Shown here: positions 11,001 to 23,000 of the stretch, in pieces | Layout of the letters: every line of letters begins with the position of its first letter | Numbering within the stretch: the stretch's first letter is position 1 | Source of the DNA: Acanthaster planci | Taxonomy: Eukaryota; Echinodermata; Asteroidea; Valvatida; Acanthasteridae | Reading direction: 5' to 3' | NCBI RefSeq assembly: GCF_001949145.1 | Contig: NW_019091535.1 | Span: 817,923-844,239 of the forward strand | Length of the DNA stretch: 26,317 nt | Position numbers and translations under genes: made by a program | The notes under the pieces: generated by a model | What the model was told of the DNA's origin: nothing | Seen by the model: only the letters and a program-made list of their open reading frames with translations | Database searches by the model: none

Positions 11001-14000
11001 CTACAGTACATGTGCATGCTGTTCAGGCCCTAATTAATTTTTGTAAAAATTTAGGGTATAAGGAAATCCGCCATGTCCGTTGAAATAGTGGAATACCTGG
11101 ACTGACATATTCCAATCATATTTTAGTATTCACTTGGAATTTCAATATTTGTCCTGACGTTTCGAAGATGTTTATATATGCATAGGCCTCAGAAACTTTG
11201 TTGATAAGCCTTATTGCTAATGCCACGTGGGTGATTTTGCTCAGTGGAGGAACTAGAAAGGCATTGTGGGAAGGAAACGGGCAGTGTTTGCTCCTTTTTC
11301 CTTCCCACGATGCCTTTCTACCATTGTACAAAATCACCCATGCAGTATTAGCGACAAGGCTTATAGAAAAATGAAAAGCTTAATGCTTTAAATAGCCATT
11401 TGCCGAGGTGATTTGTAAAGCTCTGTTTTACTTAACGTCCATGACCATATAGTCGCCAAGGTCCGTTATTTCGCCACTTACCTTGAAAACCAATCAGACT
11501 TGGCAAAATTAGGGACCTGGCAACTATCCAGTCAGGCATGTTAGTGTTGGTCTGGGAAAACCCAAGTCTTGTGGCATATGAGAAGATTTGCCATCTACAC
11601 GTATAGCTTGGTTTTGAAAGCCGACTATCGTGCAAGATACGAGAGCCTATAGATGCATTTAAATGTTTGTTGATGTAAGACTCAGACCCATACCCACCTG
11701 CTTTGTAGTGGGAATGACTGGACCACTTGACTTCTTCGGCTGTCAAGGTTGGAAAGTTCCATACACGGATATGCTGGTTAACACCTTGTGTACAAACTCA
11801 ATGAGACTGGTCTGAAAAATTCTGTGTGTTTTTACATGAATACCTCAGTGTCTTCCTTGGTAAATTTGACTTTTGTGGTCATGCTGTTGTTTTGCGATGG
11901 CTGAAAGGTTTACCTGTAGGGGAAATTTGTGGCAGCCGTATGTATGGGCTTGTTTCCTCAAGATCTTCAGCTCGTTTGAACAGTCACAGACAAAGCGGCA
12001 TTTTTATTTGTACCTGTCTTTATTTGCAGTCCGGTCTGGTGGTGAAGCCAGATCAATCTATCAAACGGAGAAAGCAACTGGGACTCATCCAGCTCAATGT
12101 GGACTTTGAGACTGCAAAGAACTGGATCCAGGATAAACTGGGATCCAGGATCACGGTAAAAGAAATCCTCAAGAAGCAACAAATTTCCAAACCAACACAG
12201 ACACAAACTAACAATTTGTCCAAGTTGACTCTCTAAAGTACTCGGAATTTTTGTCTTCACAAAGATGAAAAGTCAATTATGAAAACTTTTCAAACTTGAT
12301 GGAATAACTAATCACTTATTTTTACAAAATCAGCGAACTGAATGTATGTTGGATGGATCGGTTGATCTATGTAATGATCTGATCTGCCTTTGCACGATCT
12401 GTCCGTGTTGTTCCACAACAGACACTCGCCATCTCTGTCTACTTCGCAGATGTGGAAGAGTGTTTCAAAAAAGGGAAGTTAAGTTGGAGATTTCATGCAA
12501 AATTGACCGATAGTGCTACGCCATCGCGCGACCATGCTGATTGACCGATCACGCCCAACATGTTTGGATGCTTTTGTTTTGAATAAGGTGTCATCATGTA
12601 ATCACCACACATGCCCTTTGCTATTTCTTGAGAGTTGTGACCGGCTTTTGAGAAAAAGGATGGGTTTAGAGGCAGATTTCTGTCTTGATGCATTTTACTT
12701 GTGCCTTGCTATATAATTGTAGAGCCAGTATTTTTGTACCATTCTTTTTCTTGTGCTGCATATTTTCAGGCTACGAGCATCCAAAATTGAAAAACAAACT
12801 GGAAGATTCCGAAGTTATCACTTACAATGAACACAGTCTAAAACTACCATTGTTACCTAAGTAACAATGGAAAACAAGCTATTAGTCTTTTTTCCAATAG
12901 ATTCTATATCCTATGCAGCCACTAACATTTCTTTCATGCAAAATCTGACAAATTTGTGCACATTCAGCTTAAAATTAGCCATACAGGCAAGCTAAACTAA
13001 TGTGTGCTCACAAAGCATCCTTTGGCTTTCTAAACAAGCTGCACAGTTCCCACACATTCATATTTCTGTTAGAATGAACTACAGGCCAGGGTGGACATCT
13101 GGGACATTCGCAAAGTGGCGGGGAGCAACCACACCATGCCAAGGAAAATAACTGCAAGGTGTACGTGCATACGTACTGGTCAAAGAAAAGACCGAGTAGC
13201 CCAGTCCTCTGACTGGCTGGTTTGCGGTCGCAGTTGTTTTCATCGGCGCAGTGTGGTCGCTACCTGCCATTTTACAAAAGTCCCAGATGTTCACCCCGGC
13301 CTGTTACAGTGAAAAATTTGACTGATTCTGCTGGCTTTTCTCTTTAAAGGTTGATGGTGTGGAGGGCACCCTGAAGCAGTTTATGATTGAACCCTACCTC
13401 CCCCATGGAGAAAATGAAGAGTGCTACCTGTGCATGTACTCCCACACAGAATCTCATGATGTCGTCCTGTTCCATCACAAGGGAGGGGTGGATGTTGGCA
13501 ACGTGGATGAGGAGGTATTCCTGTTCTTTTTTTGTGACTCATTTTGTTCTTTCCATTTGATGTGTTGTATTTGAGTCCATCATAAATCCCTGAAAGTCCA
13601 TCACAGGTCATCCAGTCTTCAGCCACTTCACTCGCTGTTTAAATGAGCTGTGACAAAAGCATTCTTTGGTCATTGCTGGTGCTGTTACTTGTGACTGGCC
13701 TTGTAAAACGACTGGCTGGATTTATGAAGGGACTTGTGAAAGGACTTTTGATGGATTGGACTCCAACACTGCCATTTGACATAGAAATTGATGCGAGCAA
13801 GAGTGCGTCACTGAATTTGTACCATTTGGGGGCTCGTCAGAACTTTAGGACTTAGCACAATTGTAGCCCCAACAAAAGGAGTCGGATCAGATTCTGCATA
13901 TTTTGGACAAGGATGGCACCAGATTACACTCAAAACCCCTCTATGGACTCTGTTGTCTATGCCCCAACACAGAGTTTGAAAAGCCACTTGGNTTTTTAAA

Positions 14001-17000
14001 TTAATTTTGGACTTTTTTTGCCCTGCCCGACATGTATTATAACACTGCATACTCAAAAAACCACAAACGTACTCGGGTGGGACTCGAACCCATGACCTCC
14101 TACTTACTAGTGCAGAGGTCTTAACCACTCGACCACCGAGCTTACCGGTGTCGGCTGGCTGGTTCAAGTCAGATGTAGCAGCGGGTACTGCAAACAACTC
14201 TCTCCAAGGATGGATTTGCTCTGGATTTACCAACATCTTCCCGGCGCAAATCCATCCTTGGAAACTTGGTTTTTGTTTTCTCACATGGGTAGGCTCTTCG
14301 CCTGTGTGTGGGATTGGAAGACGTGCCCCAAGAGCAGATTATTCAGGACACATTGCTGAAGAACGTCCCAAATACAAAGGCACAGTGAGTAAAGGGAAAT
14401 GGGTCAGATGCAACAAAACATTGTCTGCAAGACGTCAGTTTTTTCCTAAATAGGCATTTTTGTGTAGGACTACGGATGCCCTCTTGATTATGCCAGGGTC
14501 AATAATTGAAAGCTTAGGGCTGGTTCATACTCGCTGCATTTGCACACACGCAGTGCGTAATGTGAACGACGCATTTCACGTTCACACTTTCATGTTTTTT
14601 CAAGTCTCGGCTGTGTGTGCGTATCCGACAAAAGTTTAAAATTTCAATTTGGCCGAATATGCATACATTTGGTGCGTACGCACCATCCATTATTTTCACA
14701 AACTGCGTGCAAGGACGCGCATTTTCATTACGCACTGCGTTTTCGTTCACACACTGCAGACACCTCAAAATAGACCTTCGCGCTGCATTCACAGTGAATA
14801 CGCAGCGAGTATGAACCGGCCTTCAAGCTACTAAGCACCACGTTTCAACTTATTGACCTTAAATATCACAGCATTAGACCTGTTCTTGCAAACACCCTTA
14901 CTGAGCTCTCTAGTTTAATAAGCGTGCTATTGAACCATCTCCTGACGTTTGTCCCAGATAGATTGAACGTCACTCGCATTGTACCCCATAATTTCCTTAC
15001 ACCAAGCCCATTGCTTACATCAGGCTGATATCAGTGTATTCAGACCGTAACCAGCCCTTAGGTAAAAGTACCTTTTCCTACCACTTCATCAGATTTTCAG
15101 ATTTCTTTTTCTCTTTTGGAGCCAATAATTCTATACGTAAGAAGTTTATAGTCCTAATCTGCTTGCTTCATCCTTGATTGTTTATTTGCTCGTCTGAATT
15201 TCAGAATGTTGGGCAGTTTCATTCAGTCTTTCATCAAGTGTTTCAGAGAGCTACATTTCACCTACTTGGAGATCAATCCACTTGGTACGTAGCGATACCA
15301 AAAAAGTATCAGTTTTTATTCAGTTTGATTGCATCCTGCATTTTAGAGTAAGGGAGTTTCTTCATATTTGCAACTCCGTTATCACGTAAAAGACATATAG
15401 AATATAAGTTCTTTTTCCAGTTGGGAAGTTGCTGAAGTATTTGAAAACTTCAAGTTGCATTTCAAAAGTTTGAGGTAGAAATCCTGATGCATTGTTCATA
15501 GTTCCTTGAAAGTTCCATTTCCACTTAGAAAGTTCCAGTCGGAAATTATCAACCACTGAGTTGTCTGATTTCTTATTTTGCACACAACTATTTTTTGGTC
15601 ACAACTTCAAAGTTTTGCATTTTGGATGTCGCTACAAATTCCTCGAAAGTTCCATTTCCATTGAGAAAGTTCTAGCATCTGAACTATGAGCCAAAGTAGT
15701 TTGGTCGCTTAATTTGTATGTAGACTTACAGATCCATGTTGGTAAAATGTTCCTTGAAAGTTCCACCGCCCCTAGAAAGTTCCACATCCCCTAGAAAGTT
15801 CCACATCCCCTAGAAAGTTCCACATCCCCTAGAAAGTTCCACATCCCCTAGAATGTTCCATGTCCCCCAGAAAGTTCCAGCATCAGAATTACCAGCCAGT
15901 AAGTAGTCTTTGTTTCTAATTTTGCATGCAGTGGTCACAGATTCAGAGGTTTATATTTTGGATGTCGCCGCCAAAGTTGACTCCAAGGCAGCACCCCTAT
16001 GCAAGGAGTCTTGGGAGCAACTTCAGTATGCGCCATCACTGTGCCGAGACCTCTTGCCTGAGGTTTTTACTCGTCACTAGATGTTCACTTCATTAATTAA
16101 GCAGCTTTAAACTTTGCCCTGATTGATTTTGTTTGGAGGTTGTTTGCCGCATTTCACTTTGTCCATAAGGACTCAAACTAAGGGGGCATGCGGCCTGATG
16201 GTCAGGGTTTGTAACTTCCGATCACAGGGTCTGGGATTCGAATCCAGCTGGTGGCAGCATGTTGTGATCTTGGGCAAGTCATTTTACCCCTATGTGCCTC
16301 TCTCCACCCAGGAGTAAATGGATTCCAGACATAGTTATGTTTAGCCATTTGCACCGAGATGGTAGCATTGGGCTAGTATACTCCCCAGGGGCTGAGATGG
16401 TTTCAGGAATGTTCAGATGATGTGAGCCCAATGTGCAGGCATAATGATAATAGACCAGCACCTTTGAAATGCAGATACTGTGAGACACCGTGCACCTTAT
16501 GCATGATATTATGATTTGATTTATTGATATCTGTTCATACGACAGCGCATATACCGCCAGAAAGCCATTTGCGAGTTAAATTTGAATAAAATCTGGTACA
16601 CTGAGTTCACGTGAACATAACAATTTGAATTCTCCTTACTAAAACCACTGTTGCTATACCTTGTGATATGGGGCAAACTTTTACTTTGTTACATGTACAT
16701 AAGAGACGCCTTGCAACAATACACTGTTCTTAATGGATAAGAAGGGCACAAAGGAACCAGTCCATTCCAGAGACGGTGGTCACTATAAAAAAGCTTGCCC
16801 CGAATCACAAGTTATAGCAACAGTGTCTTTAGTCTGGGGAATTCAAATGGTTACGTTTATATGCAATCAGATAACACAGTGTACCGGATTTTATTCAAAT
16901 TTGACTCTCCAATAGCTTATTACAGGATGATAATGAGTGAAGAAGACAATGAAGAAATGCTCAGTTCTAGAGGTGGGAGGAAATCGGGGAAAACCCACGG

Positions 17001-20000
17001 ACTGACAGCTAGGGCCTGAAAACCCAATCCACATGCGGACCGAGCCGGATTCGAACCTGGACCGCAGTGGTGGAAGGCGAGGAAAGAGACAATATGCCAA
17101 CTTGATTTCCCGTCATTATCACTACTCAGTGAGCAGTAGGAGGTGGTCTGATGTGGTTGGATGTCTGACCATTGAATCCAACCTCTTCTGACTTGACTTA
17201 CCATGTCAGGGTCACCTGTGTGTACATCCATTCTTACAGTTGTGATTTCACGACAGGAACTCCATATCAGCCAACTTGCCGCAGGAACGCCCTGCTCCAT
17301 GAACCTGACCGTGCTGAACAAGACTGGTAGAATCTGGAGCCTTGTGTTCGGTGGGGGAACATCTCTGGTCATCAGGTAAGCTTATCACAGTACCCACCTA
17401 CTTGCTTACCCAGAGATGTTTCTCTGCTGAGAATCTTCGGATAGGAGTAACCAAATTTAGCCTTTCACGGCAGTTCACATTTTACAGCAAGATCCCAAAA
17501 TCAGTTATTGAATGTTAGTTGGTTTTTGATTTTATAATAGATTTTTTAAATTTCTGAAGAAAGCCTGTAATGGGAAGTCGGCATTATTCCAATAAATGGT
17601 ATGCATCGTTTGCTTTGTCCAGTGACACGGCTGCCAAGCTCGGCGTGCGAGACCAAGTGGCCTGCTACACCCAGCACTCCGGCCGGCCGTCGGTGGACCA
17701 GATGTACAGATTCACCAAGACCATGATCAAGTTGATGACGGAGGTGCCGCATCCGGAAGGCAAGACGTTTATGCTAATAAGCAACGTCAACGACGCCATC
17801 ACAGGGATCAGGCTCTGCATGGGAAAAATGCATGTGAGGTTAATTCCAAACTGTCCCCTCCCTTTTATGTCTCCTCCGCCCCCCCTCAACAAAAAACCCA
17901 AAAGGAAAGAGGGAGAGACGGTTAGCTTAGAATGAACCTAGAGAAAGCTGCAAAGACGTGAACAGTATAAAAAAGACGAGTGTTCAGCCCGTACACCATG
18001 GTTGGAACTGTTTTTGACGCAGTGACATCCAATTACTGTTAGGGTTAAGAACCTGTTGTAATGCAGAGCCAACCTGGCCAAGCAACCTCACGGTCTCAGC
18101 CAGCCAGATTCAACTATAACACTGAATTATTGAGCTGTCTCTGATCGGTGCAACCAGGAGTGCTCAGTTGGTACACTATGTTGGGAATTCTTTTTGACAC
18201 AATGACATCCAATTACTGTTAGGGTTAAGAACCCGCTGAATGTTGTACCAGAGAGCCGACATGGCCAAGCAACCTTACAGTCTCAGCCTTTCAACCATGA
18301 TGGCCAGATTCAACTGTAACGCTGAATTATTGAGCTATCGCCGACCTGTCCAACCAACGCACCTGTCCACACCGCCAATTTTTTTCATTTGGCAGATCAC
18401 TTCAGTTCAACAAATCTTGTTTCAATTGCTTCACATTTTCCCATCATTTTGATAATCTCCTATGACTACTAACAATGCAGTTTAAAGTCCTGCTCCTACA
18501 CTGTCCTATATCTTGCAACGAGGACCTCTAACTGAAGCGTCAAGTTGAGTTTGTAATTCATGAGCCTGTTTTTCTTGCAAAGCTGACTTCTTGATCGCCA
18601 TGAATTCCGCTTCACGGTCACTTTCGAATGAACTGTGACATTGGCCATTCCCAATTTTGAATACAGTTTAAAATTGTGGCCTTCCTGGTCTCTGACCGTC
18701 TTCGCCAGCGTATCCTCCAATTTTGCTCCCTGTCTTTCCTCAGGGAATTGCAATGGCCCTGCAGGAAGACAAAGAGAAGCTCCAAGCCAACAACATCTCG
18801 CTGTTCATCCGCCGGTCCACGCTGGCGACGGTGCCCACCGGACAGATGCCGACCGCGCTGACCGATCTCGGTGAGTTTGTGTAGTGCCACACATGTGTAA
18901 TACATGCGCAATACTGTTTTCCTGCCATCTTTCTGCCGAGACAGTTTCCACTCGGTGCTTGAAAAGCAGGCTTATCATGTTTGGTTTTTTTCCCAAGCCC
19001 ATGCATGATCATGGGCACCCATGAGGGCAGATGTGGTCATGGGTAGCCATTTGCACCGAAATGGCAGCATAGGGTCAGCATCCTCGCCAGGGCGCTGAGT
19101 TGGTTTCAGGAATGTTCAGATGTTGTCAGCCCAATGTGCAGGGATAATGATACCAGCTCCTTGAAGACCTTTATGGTGGATATGTTTTAGCGCTTCATAA
19201 AAAATGGCCATTTGTGCAAATCATGCCAAACAAAATAACAATGTCTCCTTCAAATGTTTCAAAATAGAATTTGAATGCACGTTGCAGCGACATTCTGGCC
19301 TTTTTTTTTGGCTCTGAAGGTTTCCCCACACCTTGGCCAGATAAGGCACATTCTTCCTTGTCAATCGGTATGATTTGATTATTTTCAGATGTGCCCGTCC
19401 ATGTGTTCTCTGTTGCTACGCCCGTGACACACCTCATCCAGCGTGCGCTGGGGCTACATGATGCTCCAACTTCCACTGATGATGTGAATATGATATACCA
19501 GCCACTGTGGCAGGTAAGTTTGAGTTTAGTGACCGACCAGCTGTCTCCCTTTGATCTTTTTTCTTTTTTTTTGGCAAGATTTGCTGACCAGAGGCCTCTC
19601 ATCCTGAGTTTGTCCGTTAGTTATGCCTTCTATGTGGTTTCTGTGCTCATGCTATGTTTGTAACGACACTTGATTCACTGCATTGACCGTAAAAAACGGA
19701 GACGTCCAATCTCAAATCTTTGTTTATTGGTGTCTCATCCGCCGAGCAATAGCTTTCCCAAGATTTAAGGTCAAAGGTGATGGGAAATAGCAATCATCAG
19801 AGTGGTGATTATGCAAAGTTGACCACATTATCAATACGACACCTGAGGAAGGTAAATTTATCTTCTCATTTTGTTAAAGCCGCCGACTGAATCCAACAAA
19901 GTCGTTGCCAAGTACGACTCTGATGAACTCTTCAACGGAGAAACGAGGGTAGGCACAAATACACTCTTTACCAGTTGGGCTTCTTGGTATTTCACCCCCT

Positions 20001-23000
20001 CCACCAATGCTTAATTATCCCCACCCTTCTGTCCCCACTTCTCTCACCGCTTCTCTCAGAGAAGGGAGCTCAAAACTGCCTGTTTTTTGTCTATTTACCT
20101 ACTAACTTTTCGTAGTTGGCTTGTAGGCCTTTTTGGCCAAAGTCCAGCCCTGCAACAAACTGCAGCAGGTATTGACGGCAAATTGTTCGTTCTTAAAAAA
20201 CGAGGAATCTTTTTGATAACGAGTCATAATTAAAGGCTCCACATCCACGCTAAATTCCAAACCTGGGCGTGGATTTTGATGGTCAATAGCGTTCAACTTA
20301 CCCAACGCAGTCACTTCATATTTATGCAAATTTCACTCGCGTCTGTTACTATTCGTTGAAAAAACATGATCATCTGTAGTGCACCCTCACCTCCCACAAT
20401 GCATTGCAGTCACGTCGCCATGTTCATCCTTTTCTCAGCGCTGTTAAGTAACTGATATGCCTTTTTAGGCATTTTCAGCTCTCTGAGTTTTCTGTTGACG
20501 CTACATGGCTCCCTGTCGACTTGATTATCTATTCCTTCTTCTGAATAAAGTATTACCTTGATTTTCATCTATTTGTTGGTAAGACTGTTATTTTCGTGTG
20601 TTCTTGGTGTTCTTGTCTTCTTCAGTCTCTTATTAATGCACCCTGCAGGTGTTTAGCATGTTCATATTCCAGCTATGCCCATGACTACCCGACCGATTAT
20701 TAACAGGCCTTGCCGGCTGCATTCAGGGGCACCCACTAGGATCTGGCTAGGACCCGGGATGAGGATAAAGGTCTAACCATTTGATTAGAGGCACCTGCTA
20801 GGACCTGGCTAAGAGCTCTGTCTCCTTGGTCAATCGCTGGCCTGCTAAACTAGCCGGGACTCCTGAGAGTACGCTCCGCCTGAGGTCTCCCCTGCTCATC
20901 CCGCCATCACTGTGAAATATGCCACGCCCATCGACCGCCATAGCCCAGAAAAATCCAAAATGCAATGGCACCAGTATTCCTTGGCCACTCCAGTGGGCAT
21001 CGGCCGCCGTTCTTCATCGGGGAAGAACACCACTTCACCGGCAATTTTGACAGAGTGTACTTCCACTCACCCAGACACTGAAGACACAAGAGCAGGCTCC
21101 CCGCACTCTGCCGAGTCTATCCCACCTGGTGCACTGTCGGGCTACGGCACCATGACACCCTCAAAGACTTCAATGGGCACCGCGGAGCCCACCAGTCCTC
21201 TACGCCACCAAGGCTTTAGATCACTACAGCCCAACCGTGGCTCCGGTTTTCAAGTTGTTATCTCTGGGACATCCGACCATGCTTTAACTGATCCTTCAAC
21301 GTGGAACTGATTTAGCTCACACCGGCCAAGACCAGGAGTGCTCTTCCGGCGATCAGTCCCCTCTGGTCTCTTCTGCCACTTCAGCCATCGGATCACCCAT
21401 TCCTAAGTTGGGCAAGCGTTCTTCTTCATTGAACTCTTGGAAGCCCAGGAAAAGGCACCTCTCTGAACATCAGGATCCTCCCTCCACAGCATGGATGTCA
21501 GCCTTCCAGTCCATCGGTGAAGCCCTAATGGCTCACGCTAATGCGTAGCTAATGCCTCGACAGCAATCCCCACCCCCGGCCTCCACAGCCCCGGGACCTG
21601 CTCCTCACAGGCTAACCTCCTCCTTCCATGACAGTGAGCCACGATGACACTGGGTGAGATACCAACCGGGACTTGCACCAGGTAAACACTCCCCTACCAG
21701 AGTAGACAGCTACCCACGGCAGCACCCATGGATCGGACCACGGCAAGGCTTTGCCCCAGACTGGCCAAGGATGAGATTGATTCTGTCAGTGGTCGCACTC
21801 CTTCGAGAGCTGCCTCTGCCTTCTCCGGCACGACGCGATTCAAATCCTTGGCTTACCATCAGCCTCACCGCCAGGAGAAGACAGTGGTCACCCTTCATAT
21901 AAACAGCATGCAGGACAACTATGGTGGCTAAAGTAGGCTCACCCAAACGCTGGACTCCCATTCTTATGGTCGAAACCCGGAATAGTGATAATGACCGAAG
22001 CGTCGTCGCATGGATGGGGGGAGGTCTCCTTTTGGTGACGGGGCTGCAGTGCATTGTGGGAGGTCAGGGTGCACTATGGATGATCAAATCTTTTCAGCGA
22101 GTAATAATAGATGCATGGAAATTTGCATATGTAGTGACTGTTTGGGTAGGTGTTCTCTAGTAGACTCACTGTGGAGGGGAGTATATTAAGTGTTTTGGGA
22201 ATGAAGGTGTCAATACATTCCGTTTATTTTAGACTTCAAACTTGGTGAAATGTTCTCTTATTTCATTGGTGCAGGTAATAATCGTTGGACTGATGAACGA
22301 AGCCGTACAGGGCATGCTGGATTTTGACTTTGTCTGTGGGCGGGGAAAGCAGTCAGTTGCTGCCATTGTAAATCCAGGCGGGTAAGAAAGTCATGAGATT
22401 GTAGTCAGTGATGTTTACATTTTACAAATGACAGTCTTTTCACTTTGTCATCGTCCTTAACCACTTCCTGCTGGGGATTCTGGATCCGGACACGTATGCT
22501 TTATATGTGTGGCCGGGGTCTCCAAACTCGGACAAATGGAACAGGGTCTTGTAACAAAAGACTGTAGTCGGAACAAAAGACCATGCTGCTGGGCATTACT
22601 GACATTTTTTTCACTCTCAGAAGTGGAAATAATCCAGCCTTGTTTTGAAACAGTGTACTACGGTTTGGGGCATTTAGAGCCATTTAGATTACCACTGGGG
22701 ACAAAAGCTCTCCACCACCGCAGCGATGAACCACACAGCACTGCTGCATGCTAATCTGGCCCCTATTGAAAAGAGGTCAGCAGTGCACTGAGCCAGGTTC
22801 GTGAACAAAAGAAAGTTACATAAAACCGCACAATCTGGGCTCTTTTTACAAGGCTGCAGGTCTAGCTGAAATACTTGGGCGTCAGTAGCTTTTGTCCGTC
22901 AGGGTAGAGTGGAGACCAGAGAGTCCTTCGTAAAGATAGGAATTTTTTAAGAATTTTGAAAACAGAAAAAAAAAACGATAATTATCCCGGCCTAGCATCA

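Larger units (their letters stand above)
8091..12029 (+). other. ACLY-like intron 1
   Basis: A 3.9 kb GT-AG intron. It holds a TTTA simple repeat, a short hairpin with flanking direct repeats and a 160-bp foldback element (listed separately). Scattered TAGGCCTA-like motifs occur throughout. Open frames at 10046-10381 and 11826-12236 show no recognisable family. The rest shows nothing identifiable. Confidence 0.75.
12156..13349 (+). other. ACLY-like intron 2
   Basis: A 1.2 kb GT-AG intron containing a small perfect hairpin and a foldback element just before exon 3. Nothing else was recognised. Confidence 0.75.
13515..14292 (+). other. ACLY-like intron 3
   Basis: A 778-base GT-AG intron. It contains a minus-strand tRNA-derived SINE, an adjoining inverted repeat and the only ambiguous base of the window, at 13992. 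Confidence 0.75.
15285..15931 (+). other. ACLY-like intron 5 with locally duplicated blocks
   Basis: A 647-base GT-AG intron. Its second half consists of three diverged blocks (about 15480-15640, 15641-15735 and 15736-15931). Each carries GAAAGTTCC words 19 to 20 bases apart followed by a similar ATCAACCA/AGCCAGTAAGTAG-like stretch. The first block also holds a decayed copy of exon 6. Confidence 0.75.
16063..17256 (+). other. ACLY-like intron 6
   Basis: A 1.2 kb GT-AG intron that is mostly SINE-derived: a plus-strand SINE, then a 3' fragment and a minus-strand copy of a second SINE family facing each other. Confidence 0.75.

Noticed and set aside
11826-12236. 136-codon open frame spanning the end of intron 1 and exon 2
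   Set aside because: Only 12030-12155 aligns with ACLY, and a strong acceptor lies at the border. The upstream half is intron readthrough.
14078-14155. Functional tRNA-Leu/Ser gene on the minus strand
   Set aside because: The A and B boxes are good, but the acceptor stem is imperfect, the class II variable arm is missing and a SINE-like tail follows. It is listed as a SINE head instead.
15753-15880. CRISPR-like array
   Set aside because: The units are contiguous 19-mers without unique spacers, in an animal intron. It is a minisatellite.
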